A stretch of DNA of 64,000 nt from Marininema halotolerans. GTDB taxonomy: Bacteria; Bacillota; Bacilli; Thermoactinomycetales; DSM-45169. Each line of letters opens with the position of its first letter. Position 1 is the first letter of the stretch. Of the stretch, positions 43,971 to 55,292 are shown one piece after another. Position numbers and translations under genes: made by a program. Below the pieces are notes generated by a model. The model ran no database searches, was not told where the DNA came from, and saw only the letters and a list, made by a program, of their open reading frames with translations. The DNA lies in assembly GCF_900116235.1 (NCBI RefSeq), contig NZ_FPAA01000008.1, positions 62,001 to 126,000 on the forward strand. The letters are read 5' to 3'.

Positions 43971-46619
43971 TTACGATGGAGGATTTACAGCGGCTTGTGC
44001 TGCCGCTAAGCGGGCTAGGGGAACACGAAATGGGGAGCAACTTACATAGTCAAGTCCGGTATCATGACAGAAACGAATCGAAGCTTTCTCTCCGCCATGT
44101 TCCCCACAAATCCCTGTTTTTAAGGCAGGCTTTACACTTCGCCCTGCGCGCACACCCATCTCAACCAATTTACCCACTCCCCCTGTATCCAGGGTAATAA
44201 AGGGATTTTCCGGTAAAATCTTTTGATCAATATATTGATGGAGGAATTTCCCTTCCGCATCATCCCGACTATAACCAAAGGTGGTTTGTGTTAAGTCATT
44301 GGTTCCAAAAGAGAAAAAGTCTGCTTCCAAGGCAATTTCATCTGCGGTTAGTGCAGCACGGGGTACTTCAATCATTGTTCCCACAGTATAGGGAAGAGTG
44401 TGTCCGGTTTGCTCTTTCACTCGAATGGCAGTCTCTTCGACCAAATTTCTCATTTCACGCAATTCATTCACGTGACCGACAAGGGGAATCATGATTTCAG
44501 GCAAAACCTGATATCCTGCTTGATCCGCCTGTACAGCAGCAAGAAAGATCGCTTCCACTTGCATTGCGTAGATTTCTGGGTAGATTAACCCTAAACGGCA
44601 ACCCCGGTGGCCCAACATCGGGTTAAATTCATGAAGCGATCGTACTTTGCGCAATAGATCTTCTTTTTCTTTTAGGAGGAGCCGATCCGTATCAGGAGCC
44701 ACTGAAAGGCGGGCCACTTCGGTCAACAATTCCTCTAGGTTAGGTAAAAATTCATGGAGGGGTGGATCAAGCAGTCGGATGGTAACAGGAAGCCCGTCCA
44801 TCGATTGGAAAATCCCATAAAAATCCTCTTGCTGAAGTGGCAACAATTTTTCTAGCGCTTCTTGTCTCTCCGCCATGTTTTCTGCCAAAATCATTTCACG
44901 AACAAGGGGAACTCGATCTGCCTCCATAAACATGTGCTCGGTACGGCAAAGACCCACGCCCTCCGCACCAAACTCCCGTGCTTTGGCTGCATCCTTAGGA
45001 TTATCAGCATTGGTTCTCACTCTCAACTGTCGCAGTTCATCCGCCCACTGTAAAAGGGTCTGAAATTCACTGGAAAGTTCTGGATCAATTAGTGGAACCT
45101 GCCCTTTGATTACTTTGCCTGTGCCCCCATCAATCGAGAGTAACTCTCCTTCTTTCATCACGGTATTGCCAGCAATGATTTTCTTTTGCTTTAAATCAAT
45201 CTGTAATTCCTCACAACCACAAATACAGGGTTTACCCATCCCCCTAGCTACAACAGCCGCGTGACTAGTCATCCCCCCACGACTGGTCAAAATACCCTCT
45301 GCAGCAACGATCCCATGGATATCCTCCGGTGTAGTTTCAGGACGAACTAAAATGACTTTCTTTCCATTTTGCGATAAGCGTTCTGCATGATCCGCATCAA
45401 AAACAATCAATCCAGACGCGGCTCCTGGGGAAGCAGGAAGTCCTTTTGTAAGGACATTTAACTGGACATTTGGGTCGATCCGACGATGTAGAATTTGGTC
45501 CAAATGATCCGGGTCTACCCGGTTAATTGCCTCGTTTTTCCCAATGACACCTTCCTCAACAAAATCTACAGCGATTTTTACCGCAGCATGAGCGGTTCTT
45601 TTCCCTGAACGGGTTTGCAAAATGTAAAGTTTACCCCGTTCAACGGTGAATTCGATATCTTGCATATCTTGATAATGCTCTTCTAAACGTCGGCTAATCT
45701 CTCTAAACTCTGTAAAGATCGCTGGCATGCGCTCGGCAAGAGATTGAATGGGCTCAGGGGTACGAATGCCCGCTACCACATCTTCCCCTTGAGCATTAAT
45801 CAAATATTCACCATATAATTGATTCTCCCCAGTAGAAGGGTTCCTTGTAAAGGCGACCCCTGTCCCTGAGTCTTCTCCCATATTGCCAAAAACCATCATC
45901 TGTACGTTGACTGCGGTACCAAGATCATCCGAAATTTTATGGATTTTACGGTAAATACGAGCTCGCTGATTATTCCAAGAATCAAACACCGCAATGATTG
46001 CCCGGTGCAACTGTTCCTCAGGTTGTTGTGGGAAATCCTCTCGGCTCTCTTCCTTAACGATTGCTTTAAATTGTTGAATAACTTCCCGCCAATCTTCGGC
46101 GGTAAGCTCCGTATCTGAAGCAATGCCCCGCTCTACTTTGCGTGCCTCAATCACACGTTCAAAACGATAATGGGGGATTCCCATTACCACATCACTAAAC
46201 ATTTGAATAAAGCGACGATAACAATCCAGAGCAAACCTCGGGTTATTGGTTAATGAAGCAAGCCCTTCGACGGTTTCATCGTTGAGACCTAAATTGAGTA
46301 CCGTATCCATCATTCCCGGCATCGAAACGACGGCCCCTGAGCGAACAGAAACGAGTAGAGGATCCTTAGCGTCGCCCAATTTTTTACCGGCTTGTTGTTC
46401 TAACCGGGTCAAAGCCGTGGCAATTTCCTGTTTTTGTTGCTCTGTTAATGTCCGGTTTTCTTGATAATAGCTTAGACAAGCGGCCGTAGTGATCGTAAAA
46501 CCAGAGGGTACAGGAAGTCCCGCTCGGGTCATTTCTCCCAGGTTGGCTCCCTTCCCCCCTAAAAGATGCTTCTCTTCCAATCGACCATCCTCAAATGAAA
46601 CCACGAAAGCTTTGCTCAC
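43971..46619 (-). CDS. ppdK: Pyruvate, phosphate dikinase
   Basis: The 882-residue enzyme interconverts pyruvate, ATP and phosphate with PEP, AMP and pyrophosphate. It has the N-terminal ATP-grasp domain ([20 protein letters not shown], then [17 protein letters not shown]), the phospho-histidine domain [13 protein letters not shown] with catalytic His453 and regulatory Thr451, and the C-terminal PEP barrel with [10 protein letters not shown] and TGICGEHGG. The start is GTG after AAAGGAGG; its GTGA overlaps the stop of pdrP, so the regulator and its target are translated together. The gene ends at a strong terminator. Confidence 0.97.
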   Translation of the reverse strand: MSKAFVVSFEDGRLEEKHLLGGKGANLGEMTRAGLPVPSGFTITTAACLSYYQENRTLTEQQKQEIATALTRLEQQAGKKLGDAKDPLLVSVRSGAVVSMPGMMDTVLNLGLNDETVEGLASLTNNPRFALDCYRRFIQMFSDVVMGIPHYRFERVIEARKVERGIASDTELTAEDWREVIQQFKAIVKEESREDFPQQPEEQLHRAIIAVFDSWNNQRARIYRKIHKISDDLGTAVNVQMMVFGNMGEDSGTGVAFTRNPSTGENQLYGEYLINAQGEDVVAGIRTPEPIQSLAERMPAIFTEFREISRRLEEHYQDMQDIEFTVERGKLYILQTRSGKRTAHAAVKIAVDFVEEGVIGKNEAINRVDPDHLDQILHRRIDPNVQLNVLTKGLPASPGAASGLIVFDADHAERLSQNGKKVILVRPETTPEDIHGIVAAEGILTSRGGMTSHAAVVARGMGKPCICGCEELQIDLKQKKIIAGNTVMKEGELLSIDGGTGKVIKGQVPLIDPELSSEFQTLLQWADELRQLRVRTNADNPKDAAKAREFGAEGVGLCRTEHMFMEADRVPLVREMILAENMAERQEALEKLLPLQQEDFYGIFQSMDGLPVTIRLLDPPLHEFLPNLEELLTEVARLSVAPDTDRLLLKEKEDLLRKVRSLHEFNPMLGHRGCRLGLIYPEIYAMQVEAIFLAAVQADQAGYQVLPEIMIPLVGHVNELREMRNLVEETAIRVKEQTGHTLPYTVGTMIEVPRAALTADEIALEADFFSFGTNDLTQTTFGYSRDDAEGKFLHQYIDQKILPENPFITLDTGGVGKLVEMGVRAGRSVKPALKTGICGEHGGEKASIRFCHDTGLDYVSCSPFRVPLARLAAAQAAVNPPS

Positions 46620-47482
46620 CGTTGACCGCCTCCTTTGCGAAAGATCTCCAAGATGATGTTGGCAGTTTCCTCCACCGCTTTATTGGATACATCAATGATC
46701 GGACAACCTACACGCTTTATTACTTTTTCGGAGTACTCCAACTCTTGTAAAATCCGTTCCATATTGGCATAGTTCGCTTGGGAAGTGAGTCCCAGTGCTT
46801 TTAATCGTTCACGCCGAATGCCATTTAATTGATCAGGATCGATCGTTAAACCAATACACTTTTCCGATGGCACCATATACAACTCCTCAGGAGCCTCCAC
46901 CTCAGGAACGAGGGGGACATTTGCCACTTTGATTCGCTTATGGGCCAAATACATGGAAAGAGGTGTTTTCGAAGTACGCGAGACACCAATTAGAACGATA
47001 TCGGCTCGCAAAAGACCGCGAGGGTCTCGTCCATCATCATACTTTACCGCAAATTCAATCGCTTCAACTTTTCGAAAGTAATCCTCATCCAAACGCCTTA
47101 CTAAGCCCGGTTCTCTTTTTGGCTCACGCTGAAATAATTTCCCAATCCCTTCCAACATGGGTCCCATAATATCCACAACTGGCACCGAAGCTTTGTTAGC
47201 CTCCTCCAGTAAATATTCCTGAAGTTCTGTAACCACCATCGTAAAGGCGATCATCCCTTTAGTTTCAGCAGCAGCATGAACGGTTTCTTGAATAATTTTT
47301 TTATCATCTACGTAAGGAATTCGGCGTATTGCCACTTCTCCACCATTAAACTGACTCGCTGCTGCACGAACGACGAACTCCGCCGTCTCACCTACAGAAT
47401 CAGATAGGAGATAGATGATGGGATGTTCTGATGTGTTAGAAATAGTTCTTCCCTCCCTGGTTCTATACAGGCGTATCTTCAC
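46616..47482 (-). CDS. pdrP: PPDK regulatory protein (bifunctional kinase/pyrophosphorylase, YqfL)
   Basis: This DUF299-family protein adds phosphate to, and removes it from, the regulatory threonine of PPDK using ADP and phosphate. The P-loop-like [15 protein letters not shown] and the start [14 protein letters not shown] are diagnostic. The frame is open to GTG at 47482, but that codon has no ribosome site and lies inside ccpN. A very good site (AGGGAGGG) precedes ATT at 47443 by seven bases, and no ATG, GTG, TTG or CTG occurs between it and the conserved core, so the real start may be the rare ATT (275 residues). The gene lies between ccpN and ppdK in one operon. Confidence 0.92.
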   Translation of the reverse strand: MKIRLYRTREGRTISNTSEHPIIYLLSDSVGETAEFVVRAAASQFNGGEVAIRRIPYVDDKKIIQETVHAAAETKGMIAFTMVVTELQEYLLEEANKASVPVVDIMGPMLEGIGKLFQREPKREPGLVRRLDEDYFRKVEAIEFAVKYDDGRDPRGLLRADIVLIGVSRTSKTPLSMYLAHKRIKVANVPLVPEVEAPEELYMVPSEKCIGLTIDPDQLNGIRRERLKALGLTSQANYANMERILQELEYSEKVIKRVGCPIIDVSNKAVEETANIILEIFRKGGGQR

Positions 47483-48137
47483 CTAGTTCAACAAAAACTT
47501 TGGTGACGGTCGTTTTGGTGATTCTGCCAACCACTTCGACCCCTTTTCCTGAAGCGGATTCCTTCACAACTGGAAGCGCATCGACTTGATTGTAGATTAA
47601 GCGTGTAGCCGCTTCCAATAGCGTATCTTCCAACTGACATGTAACAATGTTGGGCATGCGGGTCATGATAACACCGATGGGTGTTTGTGCTAAGTCTTGG
47701 CCACCCATCGTACTCTTTAATAAATCTTTTCGGGAGACTACCCCGGTTAGAATTCCTCCATTACGAACAACAAACAGTGTTCCCACATCCTCAAGAAACA
47801 TCGTGCAGATGGCATCATACACGGATGTTTCTTCCTGACAAACAACAGGCACTGATTTATGTTCTTTAACCGTCAACTTGCGAACGTAATCCCCTAGCAA
47901 TTGGTTACTGGATTTGCCCGCATAAAAATAACCAACGCGGGGACGAGCATCCAAAAAACCTGACATAGTAAGGATTGCGAGGTCTGGTCGTAAAGTTGCC
48001 CGGGTCAAATTCAATTTTTCTGCAATATGTTCTCCAGTGATCGGTCCTTCATCTTTAACAATGCGTAGGATCGTCTCCTGGCGTTGTGATAGCTCGATAA
48101 CATGGCACCCCCTCGCCAACCCTGAAAAAGTGATCAT
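47463..48137 (-). CDS. ccpN: Transcriptional repressor CcpN (HTH plus CBS pair)
   Basis: The protein has an N-terminal winged helix ([40 protein letters not shown]), which is almost identical in pattern to B. subtilis CcpN, and two CBS domains that sense adenine nucleotides. CcpN represses gluconeogenic genes (gapB, pckA) under glycolytic conditions. The longest reading starts at ATG 48137 without a ribosome site. The strong GAGGGGG near 48105 precedes an out-of-frame ATG and the in-frame residues IELSQRQ, where relatives begin, so the true start is unclear. It heads the ccpN-pdrP-ppdK operon, linking carbon control to the PEP/pyruvate step. Confidence 0.9.
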   Translation of the reverse strand: MITFSGLARGCHVIELSQRQETILRIVKDEGPITGEHIAEKLNLTRATLRPDLAILTMSGFLDARPRVGYFYAGKSSNQLLGDYVRKLTVKEHKSVPVVCQEETSVYDAICTMFLEDVGTLFVVRNGGILTGVVSRKDLLKSTMGGQDLAQTPIGVIMTRMPNIVTCQLEDTLLEAATRLIYNQVDALPVVKESASGKGVEVVGRITKTTVTKVFVELGEDTPV

Positions 48138-48348
48138 TATGACATACTTAAAAGAATTATTTCCTATATAGTATATACTATATTGAGCGAGTCAGTTACG
48201 CAACCTTTTTTCGACAAATCTCATCCCTGCGGGACTTCATTTGTCCAACTATTAGTAAAAAGATCTACCCATTCTTCCAATCACAAACATCTTTCTTCTC
48301 ACCCCATTGACATTGTTAAGGATATCGAAGTAAACGGGAGGGTCGCCC

Positions 48349-49257
48349 ATGTTACTCACCAATCCGATAGGCGGTCGATTTGATCCAGCTATCCCATCCT
48401 CTAACGGGAACCCACATTTCCATTGGGCGGAATTTTCACTACCTGAATCCCCGGATCATTGGATCACGTTCGCAGAGGATCTCCATAAAAGTCAGATTAA
48501 GCCCATGGCTTTTTCTGCTCCCCTACAATTCAACCTAGGGGGACATTTTCATAGAGATGAGTGGAACCAGCTCTTTCATACTTTTTCACCTTTATTGACC
48601 CCAGAATACCCTTTTCTGATCTGTCGAGGGACAACCGTCACCTTAAAGGAGTTATTTACCTACCTCGATGACCATCCTCGTGATTTTCATGCCTTTCAAG
48701 ACTATAAAAGCCACTATGTCGATAGGATCATCAATCAATTACAAGACCTAGTCACGATGGCAAAGGCTTATGGAATTCAAGTCATCTTAGAAAATGCCCC
48801 GATGGGCAGTCCATTCTACTTTGAACCAGGTCAAGGACATATACACCCTGCTCTTCGTACACCTCGCCACCTCCGGCGTATTGCAAAGGCTACAGGAGTA
48901 AAGCTCTGCTTTGACACAGCCTATGCTCGCATCACCTCGAATGCCCTTACCTACATGAATCAATCTCGAAGTTTATTTGCTGGAGCTACGGAGAAGGAAA
49001 TCCAGCATGCCCCTGCTGATTGGAATCAATTTTTTAGTCAAGTCAAATCGGTTACTGCACTCATTCGGCTATCCTCATCACTGAGTTGGGGAGATAGCCC
49101 TGAAACCTGCCATATTCCTTTCCGCCCCGATACCGAATCTGAGCTACGTACTTTTCTAAAGCAGGTTTCAGCAGATACCCCTATTCTTCTTCCTTTCAGA
49201 CAGGAGAATCAATGGCAAGAATGGAATGCCAGTCTTGCTCGGATAGCAAAACTTTAA
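48349..49257 (+). CDS. Xylose isomerase-like TIM-barrel protein (AP endonuclease 2 superfamily)
   Basis: The 302-residue protein looks like a sugar isomerase/endonuclease IV-type barrel: an internal VILENAPMG strand with Glu, and LCFDTAYARI with Asp, are typical metal-ligand strands of this superfamily. It lacks the full histidine set of classic AP endonucleases, so a sugar- or metabolite-processing role is as likely as DNA repair. GGAGGG lies six bases before the ATG. It is divergent from ccpN and convergent with glyS. Confidence 0.72.
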   Translation: MLLTNPIGGRFDPAIPSSNGNPHFHWAEFSLPESPDHWITFAEDLHKSQIKPMAFSAPLQFNLGGHFHRDEWNQLFHTFSPLLTPEYPFLICRGTTVTLKELFTYLDDHPRDFHAFQDYKSHYVDRIINQLQDLVTMAKAYGIQVILENAPMGSPFYFEPGQGHIHPALRTPRHLRRIAKATGVKLCFDTAYARITSNALTYMNQSRSLFAGATEKEIQHAPADWNQFFSQVKSVTALIRLSSSLSWGDSPETCHIPFRPDTESELRTFLKQVSADTPILLPFRQENQWQEWNASLARIAKL

Positions 49258-49262
49258 ACAAG

Positions 49263-49292
49263 AAACCCTCACCTTTACAAGGTCGAGGGTTT
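49263..49292 (+). terminator. Terminator after the TIM-barrel gene
   Basis: AAACCCTC and GAGGGTTT enclose a second ACCTT/AAGGT stem, followed by TTTTT on the plus strand. Confidence 0.85.
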
Positions 49293-49333
49293 TTGGTCTC
49301 CATTTTTGAGGGGCTTGGATTATGAAGGGGCGA

Positions 49334-49375
49334 TAAAAAAGAGGGAGTTCAACATGCGAACTCCCTCTTTTATTT
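49334..49375 (-). terminator. Terminator of glyQS
   Basis: AAAAGAGGGAGTTC pairs with GAACTCCCTCTTTT across a seven-base loop; on the minus strand it ends in a T-run. It lies below the glyS stop. Confidence 0.9.
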
Positions 49376-49399
49376 TGAATGGGAAAATTGCATCCTTCC

Positions 49400-51490
49400 T
49401 TAAGAGGCAAACACAATCTTTTTAAAGAGAGCAAAACGGCTGACCAATTCATCAATTTGTTGCAATAAGGCAAGGCGGTTATTCCGAATCTCAGGATTTT
49501 CATCCATCACGAGAACTTCATCAAAGAAACGGTGAATTACGGGGGCTAACTTGCTAATCTCTTGAAACATTCCCTGTGCATCTTGACGTGCCTCTCTTTC
49601 TGTAAATGCTTCACTCGATTTCCGTATCGTCGCGAGAAGTTCGCGCTCTGCCCATGCTTCGAGGAGATCACGGTTAATCGTCAAGCCCGCTTCCCCTTTT
49701 TCCGCTAAGTTTGCTGCACGACTAAACCCTTCCACTACCAACTTAAAGTCATCCTTCTCCACTTCTTGTGCTAACACGCGTGCTTTATCAAGAAGGAGCG
49801 AAGGTGTAGTCGAATCGCCAGTAAGTAGCGCATCAATAATATCATAACGAACCCCTTCTTCCTGCAGAAGCGCCTTCAACCGCAGTTCAAAGAACGCCGT
49901 CAACTCTTCCTTCACTTCCTCTGCCGGACGTTTTAACCAGCCATCCTTTTCAAGTTGATCAAGGGCAAGGTCAAAAAGGAATGAAAGGGTTAAATTCTTC
50001 CACGCAGGATCGGCGAGGATCTGGATGACACCCGCTGCACGGCGACGTAAACTATAGGGATCTTGGGAACCTGTAGGCTGAATCCCAAGACTAAATGCCG
50101 CAGCTACTGCATCCAGCTTATCCAACAGGCTAATGAGAATCCCTGCAGTGCCTCGAGGTGAACGATCCCCTGCAAAGCGAGGATAATAATGTTCCTCTAT
50201 CGCCTCGGCGACTTCTTCAGTCTCACCTGCTTGTGTGGCATACACTCGACCCATCACACCGGAAAGCTCTGGAAACTCATTCACCATATAGGTCGAACCA
50301 TCAAACTTACAAATATCAGCAGCACGCAATAATGTTTGTTGCGCTTCTCCCGTAATATCCAATCGGTCAAGCAAAGCTTCTGATAAGGCTCGAATCCGTC
50401 GTACATGATCACCAATGGTTCCTAGACCCTCAAAGAAAACGACATGGTTCAGCTTATCAACGGCGGTTTCAATCTTGAGCTTTTTATCTTCCTCAAAGAA
50501 GAAACGCGCATCGGCTAAACGAGCAGAGAGTACTTTTTCGTTCCCTCTTGCTACTTGATCTAGAGAATGCTCATCCCCATTCCGCACCGTGATAAAGAAC
50601 GGAAGAAGCTTCCCTTTAGCATCTTCCACGGGAAAGTACCGTTGATGCTCCCGCATCGTCGTGATTAACACGGAGGCAGGTAATTCCAGGTAGGCTTCAT
50701 CGAAGGAACCATAGAGAGCCGTCGGAATCTCTACTAAGTGGGTAACTTCCTCGAGTAGATCCTCATCGATAGGAATTTTCCAACCCTGTTCTTCTTCTAA
50801 AACAGCCAATTGCGAACGAATCGCTTCGCGGCGTGCTTCCACGTCCACCATTACCGCTTCGTTTTTGAGCACAGATTCATATTGATCCGCTACAGGAATC
50901 GTCGCCTCTCCACCCAAAAACCGATGACCCCGTGTCACGTTTCCAGCGGTGACGCCTGCAAAAGAAAAAGGGACCACTTCTTCACCGAATAACCCCACTA
51001 ACCAACGAACGGGTCGAATAAAGCGTAACCGGCGATTACCCCAGCGCATCGATTTTGGAAAGGTAAGTGAACTTAAAACGGCTGGCACTCCCTCTGTTAG
51101 TAACTCCAACGTCGCCCGTCCTTTCACATGACGACGAGCAAACACATAGGTTTCCCCTTTAAACTCTTCAAGCACTAAATCCGCAGTGGTAAGACCTTGT
51201 TTACGGGCAAATCCTTCTGCAGCCTTTGACCAGCCACCATCAGCCCCTACAGCAATCCGCTTCGCAGGCCCACGCACCTCTTCTTCCACATCCGCTTGCC
51301 CTTCAACGACATCTCGTACACGAATGCTCAGCCGGCGTGGAGTAGCGAAGGTTTCAGCCACACCATAGGAAATATGGTGCTCATCCAACCACTTCAACAT
51401 CTTTTCCTTTAACTGTGCAAGGCTCCCAGACACGAAGCGAGCAGGCATCTCCTCAACACCGATTTCTAATAGCCAGTCCCGGTTAGGCAT
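49400..51490 (-). CDS. glyS: Glycyl-tRNA synthetase beta subunit
   Basis: The 696-residue beta subunit recognises tRNA-Gly for the heterotetrameric (alpha2 beta2) glycyl-tRNA synthetase. Blocks such as [14 protein letters not shown] at the start, [17 protein letters not shown] and a C-terminal helical anticodon domain ending [11 protein letters not shown] fit the family and its usual length. GGAGGGG precedes the ATG, which overlaps the glyQ stop by eight bases. Confidence 0.97.
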   Translation of the reverse strand: MPNRDWLLEIGVEEMPARFVSGSLAQLKEKMLKWLDEHHISYGVAETFATPRRLSIRVRDVVEGQADVEEEVRGPAKRIAVGADGGWSKAAEGFARKQGLTTADLVLEEFKGETYVFARRHVKGRATLELLTEGVPAVLSSLTFPKSMRWGNRRLRFIRPVRWLVGLFGEEVVPFSFAGVTAGNVTRGHRFLGGEATIPVADQYESVLKNEAVMVDVEARREAIRSQLAVLEEEQGWKIPIDEDLLEEVTHLVEIPTALYGSFDEAYLELPASVLITTMREHQRYFPVEDAKGKLLPFFITVRNGDEHSLDQVARGNEKVLSARLADARFFFEEDKKLKIETAVDKLNHVVFFEGLGTIGDHVRRIRALSEALLDRLDITGEAQQTLLRAADICKFDGSTYMVNEFPELSGVMGRVYATQAGETEEVAEAIEEHYYPRFAGDRSPRGTAGILISLLDKLDAVAAAFSLGIQPTGSQDPYSLRRRAAGVIQILADPAWKNLTLSFLFDLALDQLEKDGWLKRPAEEVKEELTAFFELRLKALLQEEGVRYDIIDALLTGDSTTPSLLLDKARVLAQEVEKDDFKLVVEGFSRAANLAEKGEAGLTINRDLLEAWAERELLATIRKSSEAFTEREARQDAQGMFQEISKLAPVIHRFFDEVLVMDENPEIRNNRLALLQQIDELVSRFALFKKIVFAS

Positions 51491-52370
51491 GCGCTTCCCC
51501 TCCCTCTTTTAACATGGGAAATCCAAGACGTTCCCGTTCCGCTACATAGAGCTTGGCACATCGTCTGGCCAATGCACGCACTCTACCCAGATACCCTGGA
51601 CGTTCGGTCACGCTAATCGCTCCCCTTGCGTCAAGTAAATTAAACGTATGGGAACATTTCAACACATAATCATAGGCAGGGAACACCAAGTTTTCTTCAA
51701 TTGCCCGTTTCGCCTCATCTTCAAACTGTTCAAACCAACGGAATAACTTGTCCGCATCAGAGATTTCAAAGGTATATTTCGAGTGCTCAAACTCGGGTTG
51801 TTTAAAGATATCCCCATAGGTCACTCCATCCACCCAAGTGAGTTCATAGATGTTCTCTTTGTTCTGAATATAAGAGGCGAGTCGCTCTAACCCATAAGTG
51901 AGCTCCACCGATACAGGGTCTGCCTCTAACCCACCCACCTGTTGAAAATAGGTAAATTGTGTTACTTCCATCCCATCTAACCAAACTTCCCATCCTAATC
52001 CTGCGGCTCCCATGGCAGGGTTCTCCCAGTTATCTTCTACAAAACGAATATCATGTTCCAACGGATTAATCCCTAGCGCTTTCAAACTCTCCAAATAGAC
52101 TTCCTGGATGTTATCTGGAGATGGCTTCATAATGACCTGAAATTGATGGTGTTGATACACGCGATTGGGATTTTCACCATAACGCCCATCCGCTGGTCGA
52201 CGCGAAGGCTCCACATAAGCCACATTCCATGGCTCAGGACCTAAGCTACGTAAAAATGTCATCGGATTCATCGTCCCAGCACCGGTTTCGACATCATAGG
52301 CCTGGGCCAGAACACACCCTTGTTTACTCCAAAAGGATTGCAAATTTAAAATAATATCTTGCATATTCAT
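51483..52370 (-). CDS. glyQ: Glycyl-tRNA synthetase alpha subunit
   Basis: This 295-residue class II catalytic subunit activates glycine. It has [24 protein letters not shown] at the N-terminus, [17 protein letters not shown] in the active-site region, and [24 protein letters not shown] at 52370 has GGAGGTGG six bases upstream; the frame is open to 52391. Expression is controlled by the glycyl T-box in the leader. Confidence 0.97.
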   Translation of the reverse strand: MNMQDIILNLQSFWSKQGCVLAQAYDVETGAGTMNPMTFLRSLGPEPWNVAYVEPSRRPADGRYGENPNRVYQHHQFQVIMKPSPDNIQEVYLESLKALGINPLEHDIRFVEDNWENPAMGAAGLGWEVWLDGMEVTQFTYFQQVGGLEADPVSVELTYGLERLASYIQNKENIYELTWVDGVTYGDIFKQPEFEHSKYTFEISDADKLFRWFEQFEDEAKRAIEENLVFPAYDYVLKCSHTFNLLDARGAISVTERPGYLGRVRALARRCAKLYVAERERLGFPMLKEGGEAHA

Positions 52371-52395
52371 ATCGAACCACCTCCGTATCAAAAAT

Positions 52396-52625
52396 AAAAA
52401 AATCTCCCGTCCCTATAGAAAAAAACTCCATAGGGACGAGAGATTCTCCCGCGGTTCCACCCTATTTGATCAGGAACATCCCCGATCCACTCGATTCGAA
52501 TTGCACTCAGGACCGCCTTTCACCGGCTTTGTACCAGGCTTTCACCTTCCCTGGTTCGCTAAAAAATCTTTCCGGTTACTTTTTTCCATCATCGTGCCAA
52601 TCTGACTCAATTATTTAACATATAA
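52396..52625 (-). promoter_or_regulatory. Glycyl T-box leader with terminator
   Basis: The minus strand contains the T-box sequence AGGGTGGAACCGCGGG (52450-52465) followed by a long terminator hairpin, AATCTCTCGTCCCTATGGA with its near-complement and a T-run (52399-52446). The upstream part to about 52625 can form the Stem I region, including a GAACCAGG/CCTGGT stem. Uncharged tRNA-Gly is expected to favour the antiterminator and raise glyQS expression. The exact specifier codon was not assigned. Confidence 0.93.
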
Positions 52626-52806
52626 CAAACGAAAGGTTGCCTTGTCAATGTGTTTCTTCTCTATCGATTTGTCGACCCTGTCTCTGTAACCACATGTCTG
52701 CAGAAATCGCTGAGGGTGAACGTCTTAATTTGATTGCATATACCAAGGAATGAACAGCAACAAGATCACAGTATATCGAATGGATTATCATCAGAAAAAA
52801 CTTACC

Positions 52807-53565
52807 TTATCCCTCTTCATTGCCCCAGTCACGCTTGAGTTGATCCAAAAAATTTCTTGATTTAAGAAAAAGTCCCGTATATTCATCATTAAAACGACGC
52901 ATTACCTGCTCTAGGATCAACAGGGTTTCTTTTTTTACATTTACCTGTCCCAGACGATCGGGGGTCACTCGTTGCAATTGTTTTAACACATGAGCAGCGG
53001 CTGGGGTGATGGGAATCCGCTGAGGGTCACGGTTAAAACAATGATGACAAAGAATTCCTCCCATACTTACACTAAAAGCAAGGGGGCCTTCGGTCCGCCA
53101 ACAATTCACACATCCGTCTAAACGTGGTCGATAGCCTGCTGTTTCCAACACCTTTAACTCAAAGATCCGACTGAGAATTTCCGGATCAAGACCTTGTTCT
53201 AGCCAATTCAGCATCGATAGCAACAGATCAAAAAGAAAAGGGGCAGGTACTTTCTCCTCTGTCAATTTATCTAAATATTCTACCCAGTAGGCCGCATAGG
53301 CTGTATGAAGCAAATCAGAACGCACATGAATATTAGATTCAATAATTTCCGCTTGCGAAAGGGTCGCCATCCCAGAACTTGAAAAACAGAGAAAAAAGCC
53401 CAAAGTAAACGGCTGGGTTGCAGCACCCAGCCGACTTTTGGGCTTTTTTGCGCCACGAGCCATTGCCGCAAATTTGCCCTGTTCCCGGGAAAAAATTGTA
53501 ACAATTTTATTACTCTCTCCGTAGTCCCGGGTCCGGAGGACCACACCTTCGATCTTTGTCAGCAT
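52807..53565 (-). CDS. recO: DNA repair protein RecO
   Basis: The 252-residue protein has the RecO N-terminal OB fold (EGVVLRTRDYGESNKIVTIFSREQGK, then ARGAKKPKSRLG) and a zinc-finger-like set of cysteines CVNCW ... CHHC in the C-terminal half. RecO loads RecA with RecR and anneals single strands. It lies in the conserved era-yqzL-recO-glyQ order. Only a weak GTGGGG site precedes the ATG. Confidence 0.95.
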   Translation of the reverse strand: MLTKIEGVVLRTRDYGESNKIVTIFSREQGKFAAMARGAKKPKSRLGAATQPFTLGFFLCFSSSGMATLSQAEIIESNIHVRSDLLHTAYAAYWVEYLDKLTEEKVPAPFLFDLLLSMLNWLEQGLDPEILSRIFELKVLETAGYRPRLDGCVNCWRTEGPLAFSVSMGGILCHHCFNRDPQRIPITPAAAHVLKQLQRVTPDRLGQVNVKKETLLILEQVMRRFNDEYTGLFLKSRNFLDQLKRDWGNEEG

Positions 53566-53577
53566 CGGTCCCCACCC

Positions 53578-53709
53578 CTACACTTCGACTTCCTCTCCCA
53601 GAGTGACTTCAGCCTCTTCTACTTGCGACAACAGATCAGCATCTTTAAAAAGTAGATAGGCATCGATGTCACCAGTCATCTCGAAACAATTCCAGGAAAA
53701 GTTGCGCAT
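53578..53709 (-). CDS. yqzL: Small conserved protein YqzL
   Basis: A 43-codon frame between era and recO begins MRNFSWNCFEMTGDIDAYLL and ends in an acidic tail (VEEAEVTLGEE). Sequence pattern (NFSWxxFxxTGDIDAYLLFK), length and position match B. subtilis YqzL, a tiny conserved protein of unknown function. GAGG precedes the ATG by about five bases. It is too short to be found by simple length cut-offs. Confidence 0.88.
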   Translation of the reverse strand: MRNFSWNCFEMTGDIDAYLLFKDADLLSQVEEAEVTLGEEVEV

Positions 53710-53850
53710 GAGTGCCTCATCCTCTCCTCCGATGAATTGCCATGTTCACCTATTAGGATGACCTGGAAGTTGGATCCGTACCCTAAAAGTCGATTGTGAT
53801 TTGTTTCCACTTTAAAAAGGTTGACAACCCCTAATCGAGTTGATCAAAAG

Positions 53851-54789
53851 TCAAGATTCTTCCTCATAACCAAGAGATCGCAGCATAAAGTCTTCATTCC
53901 GCCAGTCTTTTTTCACCTTGACCCACAAGTCAAGATAAACACGACTTCCTAACAGACGCTGAATATCCTCTCGTGCCCGTCGCCCTACTTCTTTCAACAT
54001 CGAGCCTTGTTTACCAATGAGAATCCCCTTTTGCGAAGACCGCTCTGTGTAAATCGTGGCACGGACATAGACAGTATCGTCCTCTTCCTTTGCCATCTCC
54101 TCTACATGAACCGCTACGGAGTGTGGAATCTCTTCTCTTGTGAGGTGGAGGACTTTTTCACGCACCAACTCTCCAACAATAAATCGTTCTGGGTGATCCG
54201 TAACAAACTCCGAAGAATAAAAAGCGGGCCCCTCAGGCAATTTTTCTACAACCACTTTCATCAATGTTTCGGTATTATTGCCTTGTAGTGCTGAAATTGG
54301 AATCACTTCACTAAAAGGATAGAGTGTCCGATATTGGTCAATGAAGGGAAGAAGCTGATCAGGGTGTACTTGATCAATCTTATTTACAACAAGGAATACA
54401 GGGGTCTTCACATCTTTGAGCAACTCCATGATAAAACGGTCGCCCTGCCCTAGTCCTTCCTTCGCGTCGACTAGAAGTAAAATCACATCCACTTCAGCAA
54501 AGGTATTTCGCGCCACCTTCACCATGTAATCACCTAATCGTGACTTAGGTTTATGAATGCCTGGCGTATCGAGAAAAACAACTTGTTCTTTCTCGGTGGT
54601 ATAAATCCCTTGAATCCGATTTCGCGTCGTCTGCGGTTTATCAGACATAATTGCAATCTTTTGTCCAAGTATATGATTAAGCAATGTCGATTTCCCAACA
54701 TTTGGACGGCCGATCAGAGCAACGAAACCGGAACGATGGTTTTTAGATCTACCTTTTTTCTCACCCATCGTTCCATCAATCTGCATCAT
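53851..54789 (-). CDS. era: Ribosome-assembly GTPase Era
   Basis: The 312-residue GTPase has G1 [13 protein letters not shown]3 DTPG, G4 NKID and a C-terminal KH domain ([22 protein letters not shown]). It binds the 3' end of 16S rRNA in 30S maturation. AAAGGAGG precedes the ATG by six bases, and the gene start overlaps the end of cdd by 14 bases. It follows cdd and precedes yqzL, as in B. subtilis. Confidence 0.97.
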   Translation of the reverse strand: MMQIDGTMGEKKGRSKNHRSGFVALIGRPNVGKSTLLNHILGQKIAIMSDKPQTTRNRIQGIYTTEKEQVVFLDTPGIHKPKSRLGDYMVKVARNTFAEVDVILLLVDAKEGLGQGDRFIMELLKDVKTPVFLVVNKIDQVHPDQLLPFIDQYRTLYPFSEVIPISALQGNNTETLMKVVVEKLPEGPAFYSSEFVTDHPERFIVGELVREKVLHLTREEIPHSVAVHVEEMAKEEDDTVYVRATIYTERSSQKGILIGKQGSMLKEVGRRAREDIQRLLGSRVYLDLWVKVKKDWRNEDFMLRSLGYEEES

Positions 54790-55180
54790 TTAAATCCTCC
54801 TTTGTAAATGCACCAGGTAACAAATCGTGGACGGTTGTCAATGACGTTTGATTAGCAAGGTTGCTAAGCACAACCGGCATTCTCGGAGGGCATAACTCCA
54901 CCAATACCTGGCGACATGCTCCACAAGGGGCAACAGGCCCATCGGTATCGGCTACCACTGCCATCGCCACAAAATCCGTGTCTCCATCCGATATTGCCTT
55001 AAATAGTGCCGTACGTTCAGCACAATTGGCTAGCCCATACGATGCGTTTTCTACATTACATCCTTGGATGATTTTTCCATCCGATGTTAGAATGGCTGCA
55101 CCAACCTTAAACTCGGAATAGGGTACATAGGCCTTCTCACGTGCGTTGATTGCTGCTTGTACCAATTGTTCATAATCCAT
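54776..55180 (-). CDS. cdd: Cytidine deaminase
   Basis: The 134-residue zinc enzyme has the homotetrameric-type motifs NCAERTALF (Cys ligand and catalytic Glu) and PCGACRQVL (two Cys ligands). It deaminates cytidine and deoxycytidine for pyrimidine salvage. AAGGGG lies before the ATG. Its end overlaps the era start. Confidence 0.96.
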   Translation of the reverse strand: MDYEQLVQAAINAREKAYVPYSEFKVGAAILTSDGKIIQGCNVENASYGLANCAERTALFKAISDGDTDFVAMAVVADTDGPVAPCGACRQVLVELCPPRMPVVLSNLANQTSLTTVHDLLPGAFTKEDLNDAD

Positions 55181-55292
55181 AGGATTTCCCCTTCTTCCAA
55201 TGGTAATTGGGCATTCGCTTCTATGTAAATCATCGATTCTTACGCATCATCTTTATGAATATAAAAGTACCCCGTTACCCTTCTCATTATCA

